A stretch of DNA of 34,139 nucleotides from Prevotellaceae bacterium. Lineage in GTDB: Bacteria; Bacteroidota; Bacteroidia; Bacteroidales; UBA932. This document shows, in pieces, positions 23,469-32,912 of this stretch. The notes under the pieces are model-generated. The model saw only the letters and a program-made list of their open reading frames with translations, made no database searches and was not told the DNA's origin. Location of the stretch: the NCBI GenBank assembly GCA_031290835.1, contig JAISLN010000167.1:1-34139 (forward strand), read 5' to 3'. The stretch's first letter is position 1, and each line of letters begins with the position of its first letter. Made by a program: the position numbers and the translations under genes.

Positions 23469-26099
23469 TCAGCTTGCGGCGATGGCGCTCGTGGGGAGGT
23501 TGACCGTCACGTTGTCTTTTGCCTCGTTCAGGGTTACGGTTATTTTTCGCTCATCCGTGCTGTTTTCGCTCATGCCGCTGCTGATAATCGCTTCTGATAT
23601 GTTATCTTCGAGGTAGCGCTGAATGGCGCGTTTGAGTGGACGTGCGCCAAATTCCAGGTCGTAACCTTTTTCGGCAATAAAATCTTTGGCTTCCTTGGAA
23701 ATTTCAATGGTGCAGCTCATTTTGCCGAGCCTGCCTACCAAATCCGTCAGCTCTATGTCGATAATTTTGCCAATATCCTCCTTGCTTAGCGTGTTGAAGG
23801 TAATAACCTCGTCCACGCGGTTGATAAACTCCGGCGTGAAGGTGCGCTTGAGCGCTTTTTGGATGATACCCTTAGCTTTTTCGTTAATGTCGGCAATGCT
23901 TTGCTCGGTCGCAAAGCCAATGCCTTTGCCGAAATCTTTTACTTCTCTTGAGCCAATGTTGGAGGTAATGATGATTATGGTGTTTTTAAAATCAACCCTA
24001 CGGCCAAGGCTGTCGGTGAGGTGACCTTCGTCGAGTACTTGCAGCAGCAAGTTGAACACGTCGGGGTGCGCCTTTTCTATTTCGTCCAGCAGCACTACGG
24101 AGTAGGGTTTTCTGCGCACTTTTTCGGTTAGCAAGCCGCCCTCTTCGTAGCCTACGTATCCGGGAGGCGCACCCACCAGCCGGCTCACCGAGAATTTCTC
24201 CATGTACTCGCTCATATCTATGCGGATGAGGTTGTCGGTTGTGTCGAACAGGTATTTTGCCAGCACCTTTGCCAGCAAGGTTTTTCCTACGCCGGTAGGG
24301 CCTAAAAAGATGAACGACCCGATTGGCTTGTTGGGGTCTTTCAGCCCTACGCGGTTTCGCTGAATGGCTTTTACGACTTTCTCCACCGCCTCGTCCTGCC
24401 CAATTACGCTGCCTTTAATGGATTCGCCCATTTTGAGCAGCTTTGCTCCTTCGGCCTGCGCTACGCGCTGCACGGGAACGTTGGTCATCATTGCCACCAC
24501 TTCGGCCACCTTATCTTCGTCCACCACTTCGCGGTTTTCCGTAAGGTTGCTTTGCCATTTGTGCTGCGCAGCCGACAGGAGCTCCTGTATCCGGCGCTCT
24601 TCGTCGCGGTGAGCCGCCGCCAGCTCAAACTTTTGGTTTTCCACAGCGGACTTCTTTTCCCGTACAATTGTCTCCAGCTTTTTTTCCATCTCCGTGATTT
24701 CATCGGGAACGGAAATATTGGAGAGGTGCACGCGCGATCCCGCCTCGTCCAGCGCATCTACCGCCTTGTCCGGCAGGTAGCGCTCCGAGACGTATCGCTG
24801 CGTGAGCAGCACGCAGGCGCGGATAGCTTCGGGCGTATAGATTACGTTGTGGTGGTCTTCGTAGCGCTCCTTTATGTTGTTCAGGATTTCGATGGTTTCA
24901 TCAGCGGTGGTAGGCTCTACCATGATGCGCTGAAAGCGTCGCTCCAGCGCACCGTCTTTTTCGATATATTCCCGGTATTCGTTGAGCGTAGTTGCCCCCA
25001 CGCACTGTATTTCGCCGCGAGCCAGCGCGGGCTTTAGCATGTTGGCGGCGTCGAGCGCACCCGAAGCGCCTCCTGCGCCGATGAGCGTGTGAATTTCGTC
25101 GATGAAGAGAATAATGTGCGAATTTTTTTGCAGCTCGTTCAGGATAGCTTTCATTCGCTCCTCAAACTGTCCGCGATACTTGGTGCCCGCCACCACTGCG
25201 CCCACATCCAGCGTCATTACCCGCTTTCCGAAGAGCACGCGCGAAACCTGCCGGTGGGCTATGCGGAGCGCCAGCCCCTCTACGATGGCGCTTTTTCCCA
25301 CGCCGGGTTCTCCGATAAGGATGGGATTATTTTTTTTGCGGCGGCTGAGAATTTGTGCCAGCCTGTCAATTTCCTTTTCGCGCCCCACCACCGGATCGAG
25401 CAGATTTTGTTCGGCGGCCTTGGTCAAGTCCGTGCCGTAGCTGTCGAGCGCGGGGGTATCAGACGTCGTTTTGCCGCCGATTTTGTACTGATGCTGCGGC
25501 GATGTATGGGCAGGCGCCGTGGGCGTATTGATGTACCTTAAATCGTCGTCGTCATCATCGTCGTCGTCGTCGTCGTCATCGTCATCTTCTTCGTAAGCGT
25601 TGTCGCTTCCGCCGCTGTTGTTGCTTTTTTTGTTGCTGATTAGGTTTTCACCGTAAGGCCTATTGCTTTTGTCCGTGAAAGCGTTTATCACCCTTTGGTA
25701 GTTGACATTTTGCTTTTGCAGCAGCTGCGTTACGATGCTTGAGTCGTCTTTGAGGATAGCCAAGAGCAGGTGAATGGTATCCACCTCGTTTGTTTTTAGC
25801 GAAAGCGCTTCGAGGTGCTGCATTTTCAGCGCACGCTCTACCGACTTGTAAAACAGCAATTTGTCTATATCCCTTACGCTCAGCTCATCGTGGCTTCTGA
25901 CCTTTTCTTCAATCGCCTCTTTCAGCCGCTCCAGATTTACCCCAAGCGAGGAGAGCACATCCAGCGCCGAGTTGTTTCCGTCCCTTATCATTCCCAGCAC
26001 GAGGTGTTCTGTGCCGACGGTCTGATTTCCCAAGCGCAACGCTTCTTCCTTGCTAAAGTTAATCACGTCCGTCAGCTTCTGTGTTGAATTTGTATTCAT
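23469..26099 (-). CDS. clpC: Clp protease ATP-binding subunit ClpC
   Basis: 876 residues. Hsp100 unfoldase that feeds proteins to ClpP. The N-terminal double Clp repeat spans about 1-150 ('[20 protein letters not shown]'). The linker to D1 holds about 15 consecutive Asp. D1 has Walker A '[13 protein letters not shown]' and Walker B '[15 protein letters not shown]'. The middle UVR-like helix ('[18 protein letters not shown]') marks ClpC rather than ClpB. D2 has '[14 protein letters not shown]', '[15 protein letters not shown]' and a C-terminal ClpB_D2-small domain. clpP is not in the window. Divergent from gyrA across 309 bp containing an inverted repeat. No CtsR or McsAB genes are nearby. Confidence 0.96.
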   Translation of the reverse strand: MNTNSTQKLTDVINFSKEEALRLGNQTVGTEHLVLGMIRDGNNSALDVLSSLGVNLERLKEAIEEKVRSHDELSVRDIDKLLFYKSVERALKMQHLEALSLKTNEVDTIHLLLAILKDDSSIVTQLLQKQNVNYQRVINAFTDKSNRPYGENLISNKKSNNSGGSDNAYEEDDDDDDDDDDDDDDDLRYINTPTAPAHTSPQHQYKIGGKTTSDTPALDSYGTDLTKAAEQNLLDPVVGREKEIDRLAQILSRRKKNNPILIGEPGVGKSAIVEGLALRIAHRQVSRVLFGKRVMTLDVGAVVAGTKYRGQFEERMKAILNELQKNSHIILFIDEIHTLIGAGGASGALDAANMLKPALARGEIQCVGATTLNEYREYIEKDGALERRFQRIMVEPTTADETIEILNNIKERYEDHHNVIYTPEAIRACVLLTQRYVSERYLPDKAVDALDEAGSRVHLSNISVPDEITEMEKKLETIVREKKSAVENQKFELAAAHRDEERRIQELLSAAQHKWQSNLTENREVVDEDKVAEVVAMMTNVPVQRVAQAEGAKLLKMGESIKGSVIGQDEAVEKVVKAIQRNRVGLKDPNKPIGSFIFLGPTGVGKTLLAKVLAKYLFDTTDNLIRIDMSEYMEKFSVSRLVGAPPGYVGYEEGGLLTEKVRRKPYSVVLLDEIEKAHPDVFNLLLQVLDEGHLTDSLGRRVDFKNTIIIITSNIGSREVKDFGKGIGFATEQSIADINEKAKGIIQKALKRTFTPEFINRVDEVITFNTLSKEDIGKIIDIELTDLVGRLGKMSCTIEISKEAKDFIAEKGYDLEFGARPLKRAIQRYLEDNISEAIISSGMSENSTDERKITVTLNEAKDNVTVNLPTSAIAAS
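25542..25586. repeat. Trinucleotide repeat coding for poly-Asp in ClpC
   Basis: Fifteen consecutive Asp codons, seen on the plus strand as GTC/ATC triplets, flanked by two Glu codons. Runs of five or six identical triplets make slippage plausible, while the interspersed ATC triplets would slow it. Any change stays in frame. Confidence 0.9.
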
Positions 26100-26408
26100 T
26101 TGTATTTGTGTAAGTTAAAGTAGCCAATTAGGTAAAAAAATAAGTTTGGGTAGCAGCCGCATTCGGTTTTGTGCGGTATTTGACTTACGGGGTTAGCGCC
26201 TCAAAATTCATGCCTGCGCCAAATTGTCAGGTTAACCATAAAAAAATTGGGTAAAGGTATCCATCTTTTGGATATGAAGTACCTTTACGCTGTGCACTTT
26301 TAGATTATTTAATGGGGATTGTTGATAAAAAAGCGGCTCGAAAAACGTGGCGTTCGGGGAAAAAATAGTAATTTAGCGAAATTTTTGTTATTTTACAAGA
26401 CTACATAT
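26100..26408. other. Divergent intergenic region between clpC and gyrA
   Basis: 309 bp with no ORF of interest. The track extends gyrA upstream to 26319, but that extension lacks GyrA-like sequence. No perfect TTTG/TAnnTTTG promoter is seen for either gene. Near matches are TACCTTTA on both strands within the inverted repeat at 26251-26288, and TAATTTAG at 26369-26376 facing gyrA. Confidence 0.55.
26251..26288. repeat. Inverted repeat between clpC and gyrA
   Basis: GTAAAGGTA (26251-26259) and TACCTTTAC (26280-26288) are perfect 9-bp arms. Inside, ATCCA and TGGAT (26259-26263 and 26269-26273) can form an alternative stem. Each strand presents TACCTTTA, one base from the -7 consensus. It could be an operator or paired weak promoters. 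Confidence 0.6.
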
Positions 26409-28946
26409 ATGGCAGATATAGAGGGCGAAAAGATTGTTCCGGTAAATATTGAAGAGATAATGAAGTCATCGTACATTGACTACTCAATGTCGGTGATAGT
26501 TTCGCGCGCGCTACCCGATGTTCGCGACGGGCTGAAGCCGGTGCACCGGCGCGTGCTGTACGGGATGTCGGGGTTGGGCTTGTCGTCGGGATCGGCGCAC
26601 AAGAAGTCGGCAAGAATTGTCGGCGAGGTGATGGGTAAGTACCACCCGCACGGCGATAGCAGCGTTTACTACGCTATGGTGCGCATGGCGCAGTGGTGGA
26701 GCTTGCGCTACATGATGGTTGACGGGCAGGGCAACTTTGGCTCGCGCGACGGCGACGCCGTTGCCGCCATGAGGTACACCGAAGCCCGCCTGCGCAAAAT
26801 AGCGGAGGAAATGCTCCTCGACATTGATAAAAACACGGTGGATTTGTCCCTCAACTTTGACGATACCCTCTCCGAACCCACCGTGCTCCCCTCCAAAATC
26901 CCCATGCTGTTGGTCAACGGAGCGTCGGGCATTGCCGTGGGTATGGCCACCAACATGCCGCCGCACAACTTGGGCGAAGCCGTGGACGCCATCTGCGCCT
27001 ACATCGACAACAACGACATTACCACCGACGAGCTGATGCACCACATCAAAGGTCCCGATTTTCCCACCGGCGGTATCATCTATGGGGTGCAGGGCATCAA
27101 GGAGGCGTATGAAACGGGCAAGGGGCGCGTAGTGATTCGCGCCAAAACCGAAATAGAAATCAGCGATACCGGGCGCGAAACAATTGTGATTACCGAGCTG
27201 CCCTACATGGTAAGCCCGGCGTCGTTGGTGGAAAAAATAGCGCACCTTGCCGAAGAAAAAATTGTTGACGGAATATCTTACGTCAACGACGAATCGGACC
27301 GAACGAACACCACCCGCGTGGTGATAAAGCTCAAGAAGGAGGCGGTGGCCAACATCGTTCTCAACCACCTGTTCAAGCACACCGACATGCAGTCGAGCTT
27401 TTCCGTCAACAGCATTGCGTTGGTGGACGGGCGACCGCTCCTGCTGCCGCTCAAAAAGCAAATAGAGTGCTTTGTAAAGCACCGGCACGAGGTGGTTGTA
27501 CGCCGCGCCAAGTTTGACCTCGAAAAAGCAATGGAGCGCCTCCATATCCTCGAAGGGCTGCTCAAAGCCATTGACCACATCGACGAGGTGATTGCCATTA
27601 TCCGCGCCAGCCAAACGCCCGACGAGGCCATACAAAACCTGACAACCCGCTTTGACTTGGACGAGGTGCAGGCGCGCGCCATTGTGGACATGCGCCTGCG
27701 CGCCCTCACAGGCTTGGAGCGCGGCAAGCTGCAGGCCGAATTTGACGAGCTGACAAAGTTGGCCGCCGAGCTCAACGCTTTCTTGGCGAGCACAGCGCTC
27801 CAAATGAGCCTCATTAAGGAGGAGCTTATTGACGTAAAAAAGCGCTTTGACGACGGCCGCAAAACAGAGATAGTGCTCACCTCGGAAGAGTTTAACCCGG
27901 AAGATTTTTACGCCGACGAAGATGTGGTAATTACCATTTCGCATTTAGGCTACATTAAGCGGACGCCGCTCAACGACTACCACACGCAAAGCCGCGGGGG
28001 CGTTGGCGCTAAGGGCGCTGCCGCGCGCGACGAAGATTTCATCGAGCATATTTTTGCGGCAACCATGCACAACACCATGCTCTTCTTTACCGAAAAAGGA
28101 AAATGCTATTGGCTCAAAGTGTATGAAATACCGGAAGGCACCCGAACGACCAAGGGACGCGCCATACAAAACCTTATCAACCTTGAGCCCGACGACAAGG
28201 TAAAAGCGTACATCAACGTAAAAACGCTTGAGGATAAGGACTACATCGACAACAACCACATAGTGCTGTGCACCAAGCGAGGCGTCATAAAAAAGACGGT
28301 GTTGGAGCAATACTCCCGCCCGCGACAAAACGGCGTGATTGCCATTAACGTTAAGGATGGCGACCAGCTGCTCGAAGCCAAGCTCACCAACGGCTGCAAC
28401 GAAATTATTCTTGCCGCCCGCAACGGCAAAGCGCTGCGCTTCAACGAAAGCAAGGTGCGACCCATTGGGCGTACCGGCGCCGGCGTGCGCGGCATAACGA
28501 TTGACGAAGCCGACGAGGTGATAGGCATGGTGTGCGTATCGGACGAAAAGAGCGAAATACTCGTAGTGTCGGAAAATGGCTACGGGAAGCGTTCGGAGCT
28601 GTCCGCCTACCGCATAACCAACCGCGGAGGAAAAGGTATAAAAACGCTCAGCATTACCGCAAAAACCGGCAACCTCATCGCCATAAAAGACGTAATTGAC
28701 GAAAACGATTTGATGATTATCAACAAATCGGGCATTACCATTCGCGTGCCGGTATCCGAAATTCGGAGGTCGGGGCGCGTGGCGCAGGGCGTGAAGCTCA
28801 TCAAGCTGCGCGAGGGCGACGCCATTGCCGCTGTGGCCAAGGTAAACAAGAGCGAGGAGGAGGAAGAAGCTGCGGCCATCGCTGCAACCGATTTGGTAGC
28901 GCCCGAAACGCCAGCGGCGGAAGGCGCAGATGGAGGCGAAATTTAG
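26409..28946 (+). CDS. gyrA: DNA gyrase subunit A
   Basis: 845 residues from the ATG at 26409 ([18 protein letters not shown]). The track's 30 extra residues are not GyrA-like. The breakage-reunion domain shows '[22 protein letters not shown]', the quinolone-region helix '[18 protein letters not shown]' (residues 78-95) and the catalytic Tyr123 in '[10 protein letters not shown]'. The C-terminal DNA-wrapping domain has six-blade repeats starting after a GyrA-box form, '[10 protein letters not shown]'. That box and the otherwise full wrapping domain support gyrase rather than topoisomerase IV ParC, though Bacteroidetes ParC must be excluded by comparison. The tail is Ala/Glu-rich and low complexity ('[11 protein letters not shown]'). 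It heads a long plus-strand run to gmhB. Confidence 0.95.
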   Translation: MADIEGEKIVPVNIEEIMKSSYIDYSMSVIVSRALPDVRDGLKPVHRRVLYGMSGLGLSSGSAHKKSARIVGEVMGKYHPHGDSSVYYAMVRMAQWWSLRYMMVDGQGNFGSRDGDAVAAMRYTEARLRKIAEEMLLDIDKNTVDLSLNFDDTLSEPTVLPSKIPMLLVNGASGIAVGMATNMPPHNLGEAVDAICAYIDNNDITTDELMHHIKGPDFPTGGIIYGVQGIKEAYETGKGRVVIRAKTEIEISDTGRETIVITELPYMVSPASLVEKIAHLAEEKIVDGISYVNDESDRTNTTRVVIKLKKEAVANIVLNHLFKHTDMQSSFSVNSIALVDGRPLLLPLKKQIECFVKHRHEVVVRRAKFDLEKAMERLHILEGLLKAIDHIDEVIAIIRASQTPDEAIQNLTTRFDLDEVQARAIVDMRLRALTGLERGKLQAEFDELTKLAAELNAFLASTALQMSLIKEELIDVKKRFDDGRKTEIVLTSEEFNPEDFYADEDVVITISHLGYIKRTPLNDYHTQSRGGVGAKGAAARDEDFIEHIFAATMHNTMLFFTEKGKCYWLKVYEIPEGTRTTKGRAIQNLINLEPDDKVKAYINVKTLEDKDYIDNNHIVLCTKRGVIKKTVLEQYSRPRQNGVIAINVKDGDQLLEAKLTNGCNEIILAARNGKALRFNESKVRPIGRTGAGVRGITIDEADEVIGMVCVSDEKSEILVVSENGYGKRSELSAYRITNRGGKGIKTLSITAKTGNLIAIKDVIDENDLMIINKSGITIRVPVSEIRRSGRVAQGVKLIKLREGDAIAAVAKVNKSEEEEEAAAIAATDLVAPETPAAEGADGGEI

Positions 28947-29021
28947 CCCCAAAAAGTTTGTTTAACTTGAGTAAGGCTCACCCTGAAAAGTACTACAGCT
29001 GCGCTCACAAAAAAAATACTC

Positions 29022-29600
29022 ATGCAAATTTCCAAAAACAAGGTAGTTTCCCTGTCCTACCAGCTCACCGTTGACGGTGATGTGGTGGACAAGGCAACAT
29101 CCCAAAATCCGCTTTCATTCATATTCGGCAGCGGCATGTTGCTTCCCAAATTTGAGGCAAATATTGAGGGCAAGCGCACCGGCGACGGCTTTAAGTTTAC
29201 GCTTACGCCCGCCGAAGGCTACGGCGAAGTTGATGAAAAAAACATCAACGAATTTCCGTTGGACGCTTTTATGGTAGATGGGCAGCTCGAAGAGGGCTTG
29301 CTGGCGGAGGGCGCTGTTGTACCCATGCAGGATAGCGAGGGAAATGTTTTTAGCGCTACCGTGCTGGAGGTAAAGGAAAATTCGGTGGAGCTTGACTTCA
29401 ACCATCCGTTGGCGGGCATGGAGTTGAGCTTTGAGGGGCAGATTGTTGAAGTGCGCAACGCCACCGAAAAAGAGCTCGCCAAAGGCTTGGGCGGCGGCGG
29501 TTGCTGCTGTTGCGGCGAGGACGGCGACGACGATTGCTGCTGCGACGACGACGATTGCTGCTGCGATGAAGATGATAGCTGCAGCTGCGGACGCCACTGA
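29022..29600 (+). CDS. SlyD-like FKBP peptidyl-prolyl isomerase with Asp/Cys-rich tail
   Basis: 192 residues. The FKBP domain with its chaperone insert covers about 1-150: 'KVVSLSYQLTVDGDVVDKA', 'PLSFIFGSGMLLPKFEANIEG', 'FTLTPAEGYGEVDE', 'FNHPLAGMELSFEG'. SlyD proteins catalyse proline isomerisation, fold clients and bind metals through a His/Cys-rich tail. Here the tail after 'GLGGGG' consists almost only of Cys and acidic residues ('CCCCGEDGDDDCCCDDDD', about 12 Cys in all) and ends 'CSCGRH'. The DNA shows a 21-base internal duplication. Metal binding is likely; which metal is unknown. It lies 75 bp after gyrA and 53 bp before tpiA. Confidence 0.92.
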   Translation: MQISKNKVVSLSYQLTVDGDVVDKATSQNPLSFIFGSGMLLPKFEANIEGKRTGDGFKFTLTPAEGYGEVDEKNINEFPLDAFMVDGQLEEGLLAEGAVVPMQDSEGNVFSATVLEVKENSVELDFNHPLAGMELSFEGQIVEVRNATEKELAKGLGGGGCCCCGEDGDDDCCCDDDDCCCDEDDSCSCGRH

Positions 29601-29653
29601 CAAAGAAATTACAAGTTAGAAGTATCACAAATTAATTGAGCTGTTTTATTATC

Positions 29654-30403
29654 ATGAGAAAAAAAATTGTTGCAGGTAACTGGAAAATGAATACCACCTT
29701 TGCCGAAGGTGAAGCGCTGGTAAAAGCAATCATTGCCAAAAAAGGCGAGCTGAAAAGCGATGTAACGCTGGTGGTAGCGCCGCCGTTCACGCACCTTACC
29801 TGTTTGGCAGAGGATCTGGAGAAGGCGGGCATTGGGCTATCGGCGCAAAATTGCGCCGAGTACGAATCGGGCGCATACACCGGCGAGGTGTCCGCCAAAA
29901 TGTTGGCTTCGGTTGACGTGAAGTACTGCATACTTGGGCACTCCGAGCGCCGCGAATACTACGGCGAAACCAACGCCACGCTGTCGCGCAAAATAGCCCT
30001 GACGCTCAAGCACGCGCTAATACCCATCTTTTGCGTAGGCGAAAAGTTGGACGAGCGCGAAGCTAACCGCCATTTTGACGTAGTGAACGCGCAGCTGGAG
30101 GTGCTTACGCAGCTGAGCGCAGAGGATTTTGCCAAGGTAGTGGTTGCCTACGAGCCGGTGTGGGCTATTGGCACGGGCAAAACGGCAACTTCGGCGCAGG
30201 CGCAGGAAATGCACGCATCTATCCGCAAAACGTTGGCGGCTAAATTTGGCGCAGCGGCAGCGCAAACGCCCATCCTGTACGGCGGCAGCTGCAAACCCTC
30301 CAACGCTGCCGAAATCTTTGCACAACCCGACGTGGACGGCGGACTTATTGGCGGCGCTTCGCTCGTTGCCGATGATTTTATTGCCATCGCAAAAGCGTTT
30401 TGA
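29654..30403 (+). CDS. tpiA: Triosephosphate isomerase
   Basis: 249 residues from the ATG at 29654 ([16 protein letters not shown]). The track's six extra residues come from the spacer and are rejected. Interconverts dihydroxyacetone phosphate and glyceraldehyde 3-phosphate in glycolysis. Active-site parts are complete: Asn-Lys in 'GNWKMN', His in '[14 protein letters not shown]', Glu in '[18 protein letters not shown]' (with mobile loop 6), and the phosphate-binding '[14 protein letters not shown]' and 'GLIGGASL'. Same strand as the FKBP and holA genes. Confidence 0.98.
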   Translation: MRKKIVAGNWKMNTTFAEGEALVKAIIAKKGELKSDVTLVVAPPFTHLTCLAEDLEKAGIGLSAQNCAEYESGAYTGEVSAKMLASVDVKYCILGHSERREYYGETNATLSRKIALTLKHALIPIFCVGEKLDEREANRHFDVVNAQLEVLTQLSAEDFAKVVVAYEPVWAIGTGKTATSAQAQEMHASIRKTLAAKFGAAAAQTPILYGGSCKPSNAAEIFAQPDVDGGLIGGASLVADDFIAIAKAF

Positions 30404-30477
30404 GAGCCTAAGCGCTAAGAGTTCGGCTTCAAACTTCATTTTAATTCCCTGTTGCGTCAATTCGCAGCACGTGAGCT

Positions 30478-31524
30478 ATGGCAAAAATTCGCTTTGAGGA
30501 GGTAAAATCGGGCTACGAGCGTATTATGTCCGACTTGAAAAACAAAATATACAAGCCGGTGTACTTGCTCATGGGTGAGGAGGCGTACTACATTGATTTA
30601 ATTTCAGGCTATATTCAGGACAACGTGCTGGGCGAGGCCGAAAAAACGTTCAACCAAACGGTGCTCTACGGCAAGGATGTGAGCGCCAAAGCGGTGATTG
30701 AGGTTGCGCGGCGCTTCCCCATGATGAGCAGCTATCAGGTGGTGGTGGTGCGCGAGGCGCAGCACATCAAGGATATCGACAAGCTGGAGATTTACGTCGG
30801 CAGCCCGCTGAAATCTACCTTGCTGGTGGTGTGCTATAAGGGGAAAACGGTGGACAAGCGCACGTCGTTCTACAAGCAAACGGTCAAAATCGGAGAGGTG
30901 TTTGAGTCCGCCGCGCCCTACGAGGAGAGGCTACCCGACTGGATTATCAGCTACCTTAGCTCCAAGCAGCGCACCATCGACACGGTGGCTGCAAAAATTC
31001 TGGCGGACTACCTGGGAGCCGACCTGACCAAAATCGTAAATGAGCTCGACAAGCTGGCGGTGGTGGTGCCCCAAAACAGCAAAATCACGACCGACCATAT
31101 TGAGCGCAACATTGGCATCAGCAAGGACTACAACACCTTTGAGCTCTGCAACGCCATCACGGCAGGCGATGTGCTCAAAGCCAACCGCATCATTATGCAC
31201 TTTGAGCGCAACGCGGAAAAAAATTCGCTACCCGCGATAGTTAGCCAGCTGTTTTCTCAATTTTGCAAAATCTTTCTGCTGCACATGCTCAAAGCAAAGT
31301 ATAAAAACGCCGCTATTCCGTCCACCGAAATTCAGGGGGTGATGGGCATCAACTCCTACTTCTTGAGAAGCTACGAGGCGGCAGCGCGACGATTTTCGTC
31401 CACCAAGTCAGCCGAGGTTATTGCGCTGCTGCGCGAGTTTGACATGCGCAGCAAGGGCTGGAACAACGCCTCTACCGGCTACGGAGATTTGCTGCGCGAG
31501 CTGGTGTACAAAATAATGCACTGA
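30478..31524 (+). CDS. holA: DNA polymerase III subunit delta
   Basis: 348 residues, family length. The delta subunit opens the sliding clamp as part of the clamp loader. It shows the weak AAA+ fold without a working Walker A typical of delta: 'KPVYLLMGEEAYYIDLISGYI', 'FPMMSSYQVVVVREAQHI', 'STLLVVCYKGKTVDKRTSFYK', 'YLGADLTKIVNELDKLAVV', and the helical C-terminal collar 'FELCNAITAGDVLKANRII'. It follows tpiA by 74 bp and precedes the rhomboid gene by 23 bp, so it may share their transcript. Confidence 0.93.
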   Translation: MAKIRFEEVKSGYERIMSDLKNKIYKPVYLLMGEEAYYIDLISGYIQDNVLGEAEKTFNQTVLYGKDVSAKAVIEVARRFPMMSSYQVVVVREAQHIKDIDKLEIYVGSPLKSTLLVVCYKGKTVDKRTSFYKQTVKIGEVFESAAPYEERLPDWIISYLSSKQRTIDTVAAKILADYLGADLTKIVNELDKLAVVVPQNSKITTDHIERNIGISKDYNTFELCNAITAGDVLKANRIIMHFERNAEKNSLPAIVSQLFSQFCKIFLLHMLKAKYKNAAIPSTEIQGVMGINSYFLRSYEAAARRFSSTKSAEVIALLREFDMRSKGWNNASTGYGDLLRELVYKIMH

Positions 31525-31547
31525 CAAAAAATATCCAAATCAACGCT

Positions 31548-32165
31548 ATGACTATTACCCTTGTAATCCTTACGGTTTTGGTATCAATAGCGGCGTTTAG
31601 GCGGCGCGCGCTCTTCGACAGGCTGCTGCTGTCGCCCTACCGCGTGGTGTACCGCAAAGAGTGGTATCGTATCGTTACGCACGGCTTTGTTCATGCGGAT
31701 TACGTACACCTGGCGGTGAACATGATAGTGTTCTACTCGTTTGGCGGGGCTGTGGAGATGGCGCTCAATGAGCTGCACGCGGAAGGGGTAACGTCTGTGC
31801 CCGTGCTTCACTACTTTTTGCTCTACTTTGGCGGCATGGCGGTAGCAACACTATCGACCGTTACCAAGCATAAGGATGTTTACGACTACTCGGCGGTAGG
31901 GGCGTCGGGGGCGGTGAGCGCCGTGCTGTTTGCGTTCATCTTTTTTCAGCCGTGGAGCATGCTCTACCTCATGGGCGTTATTCCCGTGCCGGGCGTTATC
32001 TTTGGGCCGCTCTACCTTTGGTATTCGTCCTACATGAGCAAGCGCGCCGCCGACAATGTAAACCACGACGCGCACTTTTACGGCGCTGTTTTCGGATTTC
32101 TTTACCCGATAGCCGTAGATCCGCAGCTGCTGTGGCATTTTGTGTACCAGCTAATGCGGTGGTAA
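31548..32165 (+). CDS. Rhomboid-family intramembrane serine protease
   Basis: 205 residues, about six membrane helices. Loop 1 has 'EWYRIVTHGFVHADYVHLAVNMIVFYSFG', with the conserved His and Asn of the oxyanion side. The catalytic Ser is in 'YSAVGASGAVSAVLFAF' (GASGA) and the catalytic His in 'NHDAHFYGAVFGF'. Rhomboids cut membrane-spanning segments of other proteins; the substrate cannot be predicted here. There is no extra cytoplasmic domain. It lies 23 bp after holA and 38 bp before the gmhB-like gene. Confidence 0.92.
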   Translation: MTITLVILTVLVSIAAFRRRALFDRLLLSPYRVVYRKEWYRIVTHGFVHADYVHLAVNMIVFYSFGGAVEMALNELHAEGVTSVPVLHYFLLYFGGMAVATLSTVTKHKDVYDYSAVGASGAVSAVLFAFIFFQPWSMLYLMGVIPVPGVIFGPLYLWYSSYMSKRAADNVNHDAHFYGAVFGFLYPIAVDPQLLWHFVYQLMRW

Positions 32166-32203
32166 GTTTTGAGGATGAAATACCTACGTATATCATAAAG
32201 CTT

Positions 32204-32704
32204 ATGCAAAAGGTCGTTTTTCTTGACCGCGATGGGGTAATCAACAGCGACGAGGGGCGCTACTACGTGTACCGAAAGGAGGATTTTGCCCTCACGCCGC
32301 GCCTTGGCGAATGCCTGAAGCGGCTGCAGGACGCCGGTTTTTTGCTCATCGTCATCAGCAACCAGAGCGGAGTGGCGCGGGGCTTGTACGGCGTACAGGA
32401 GGTGGAGCGGCTCCACAGCTTTTTGCGCGAGCAAATGTCAGCGCTTGGCGTACAGCTGACGGAGCTTTACATTTGCCCGCACCACCCCGAAGCGGGGAAA
32501 TGCTTGTGCCGTAAGCCGCTGCCGCTGCTTGTGCAGAAGGCGTTGGCGCGCTACCATGTGGATGCCTCGCGCTCCTACCTCATCGGCGACCGCCAAACCG
32601 ATATGGAAACGGCACGCAACGCCGGCATTAAAGGTATCCTCGTAGAAGCAAATGCAGGAATCGCAAAAGCAACGGAAGAAATTTTAAATTCTAAATTTAC
32701 ATAA
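32204..32704 (+). CDS. gmhB: HAD-IIIA phosphatase, D-glycero-D-manno-heptose-1,7-bisphosphate 7-phosphatase-like
   Basis: 166 residues from the ATG at 32204. The track start at 31952 runs through the rhomboid gene in another frame and is rejected. HAD motif I 'VVFLDRDGVINSDEGRYY' holds the nucleophile Asp, 'LLIVISNQSGVARGLY' is motif II, 'YICPHHPEAGKCLCRKP' the Cys/His zinc loop typical of GmhB, and 'SYLIGDRQTDMETARNAG' motif IV. GmhB makes heptose precursors for LPS core; related enzymes act on other sugar or histidinol phosphates, so the exact substrate is an inference. The last residues (NSKFT) run into AT-rich repeat-like DNA. Confidence 0.88.
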   Translation: MQKVVFLDRDGVINSDEGRYYVYRKEDFALTPRLGECLKRLQDAGFLLIVISNQSGVARGLYGVQEVERLHSFLREQMSALGVQLTELYICPHHPEAGKCLCRKPLPLLVQKALARYHVDASRSYLIGDRQTDMETARNAGIKGILVEANAGIAKATEEILNSKFT

Positions 32705-32748
32705 TTACATAATTTACAGAATTTACATATTGTTTATTTATCATTCTA

Positions 32749-32756
32749 TAGATTTG
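32749..32756 (+). promoter_or_regulatory. Possible -7 element for trpS
   Basis: TAGATTTG is an exact TAnnTTTG match, but no TTTG lies at the usual -33 distance. If used, transcription would start near 32763 and the tandem repeats would form the 150-base trpS leader. Confidence 0.35.
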
Positions 32757-32758
32757 TA

Positions 32759-32900
32759 AATTCTGTAATTCTGTAATTCTGTAATTCTGTAAATCTTTAT
32801 TTGTAAATTCTGTAAATTCTGAAATTCTGTAAATTTTTATTTGTAAATTCTGTAAATTCTGAAATTCTGTAAATCTTTATTTATAAATTCTGTAAATCTT
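32759..32900. repeat. 8-bp and 40-bp tandem repeats upstream of trpS
   Basis: AATTCTGT repeats four times without error (32759-32790). Then a 40-bp unit (starting AAATCTTTATTTGTAAATTC) occurs at 32791-32830 and 32831-32870 with one difference, and partly at 32871-32900. The 40-bp unit is itself built from variants of the same AATTCTG word, so the array probably grew by stepwise duplication. Ends 12 bp before the trpS ATG. Confidence 0.92.
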
Positions 32901-32912
32901 AGCTATAATTTT

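Noticed and set aside
26640-26690. GyrA residue matching E. coli Asp87 is Tyr (Y88), a change known as a quinolone-resistance mutation in E. coli
   Set aside because: The key Ser (S84 here, E. coli Ser83) is intact. From memory, Bacteroides GyrA also has an aromatic residue at this place, so it is probably the normal family state. An alignment of Bacteroidales GyrA would settle it.
26511-28952. Long minus-strand ORFs (477 and 335 aa) antisense to gyrA
   Set aside because: Same reason: shadow frames of a clearly recognised gene, with no family features.
29480-29600. Cys-rich FKBP tail considered as a zinc-finger DNA-binding domain
   Set aside because: The Cys residues are in uninterrupted blocks with Asp, without the spacing of any zinc-finger class; a metal-binding tail fits better.
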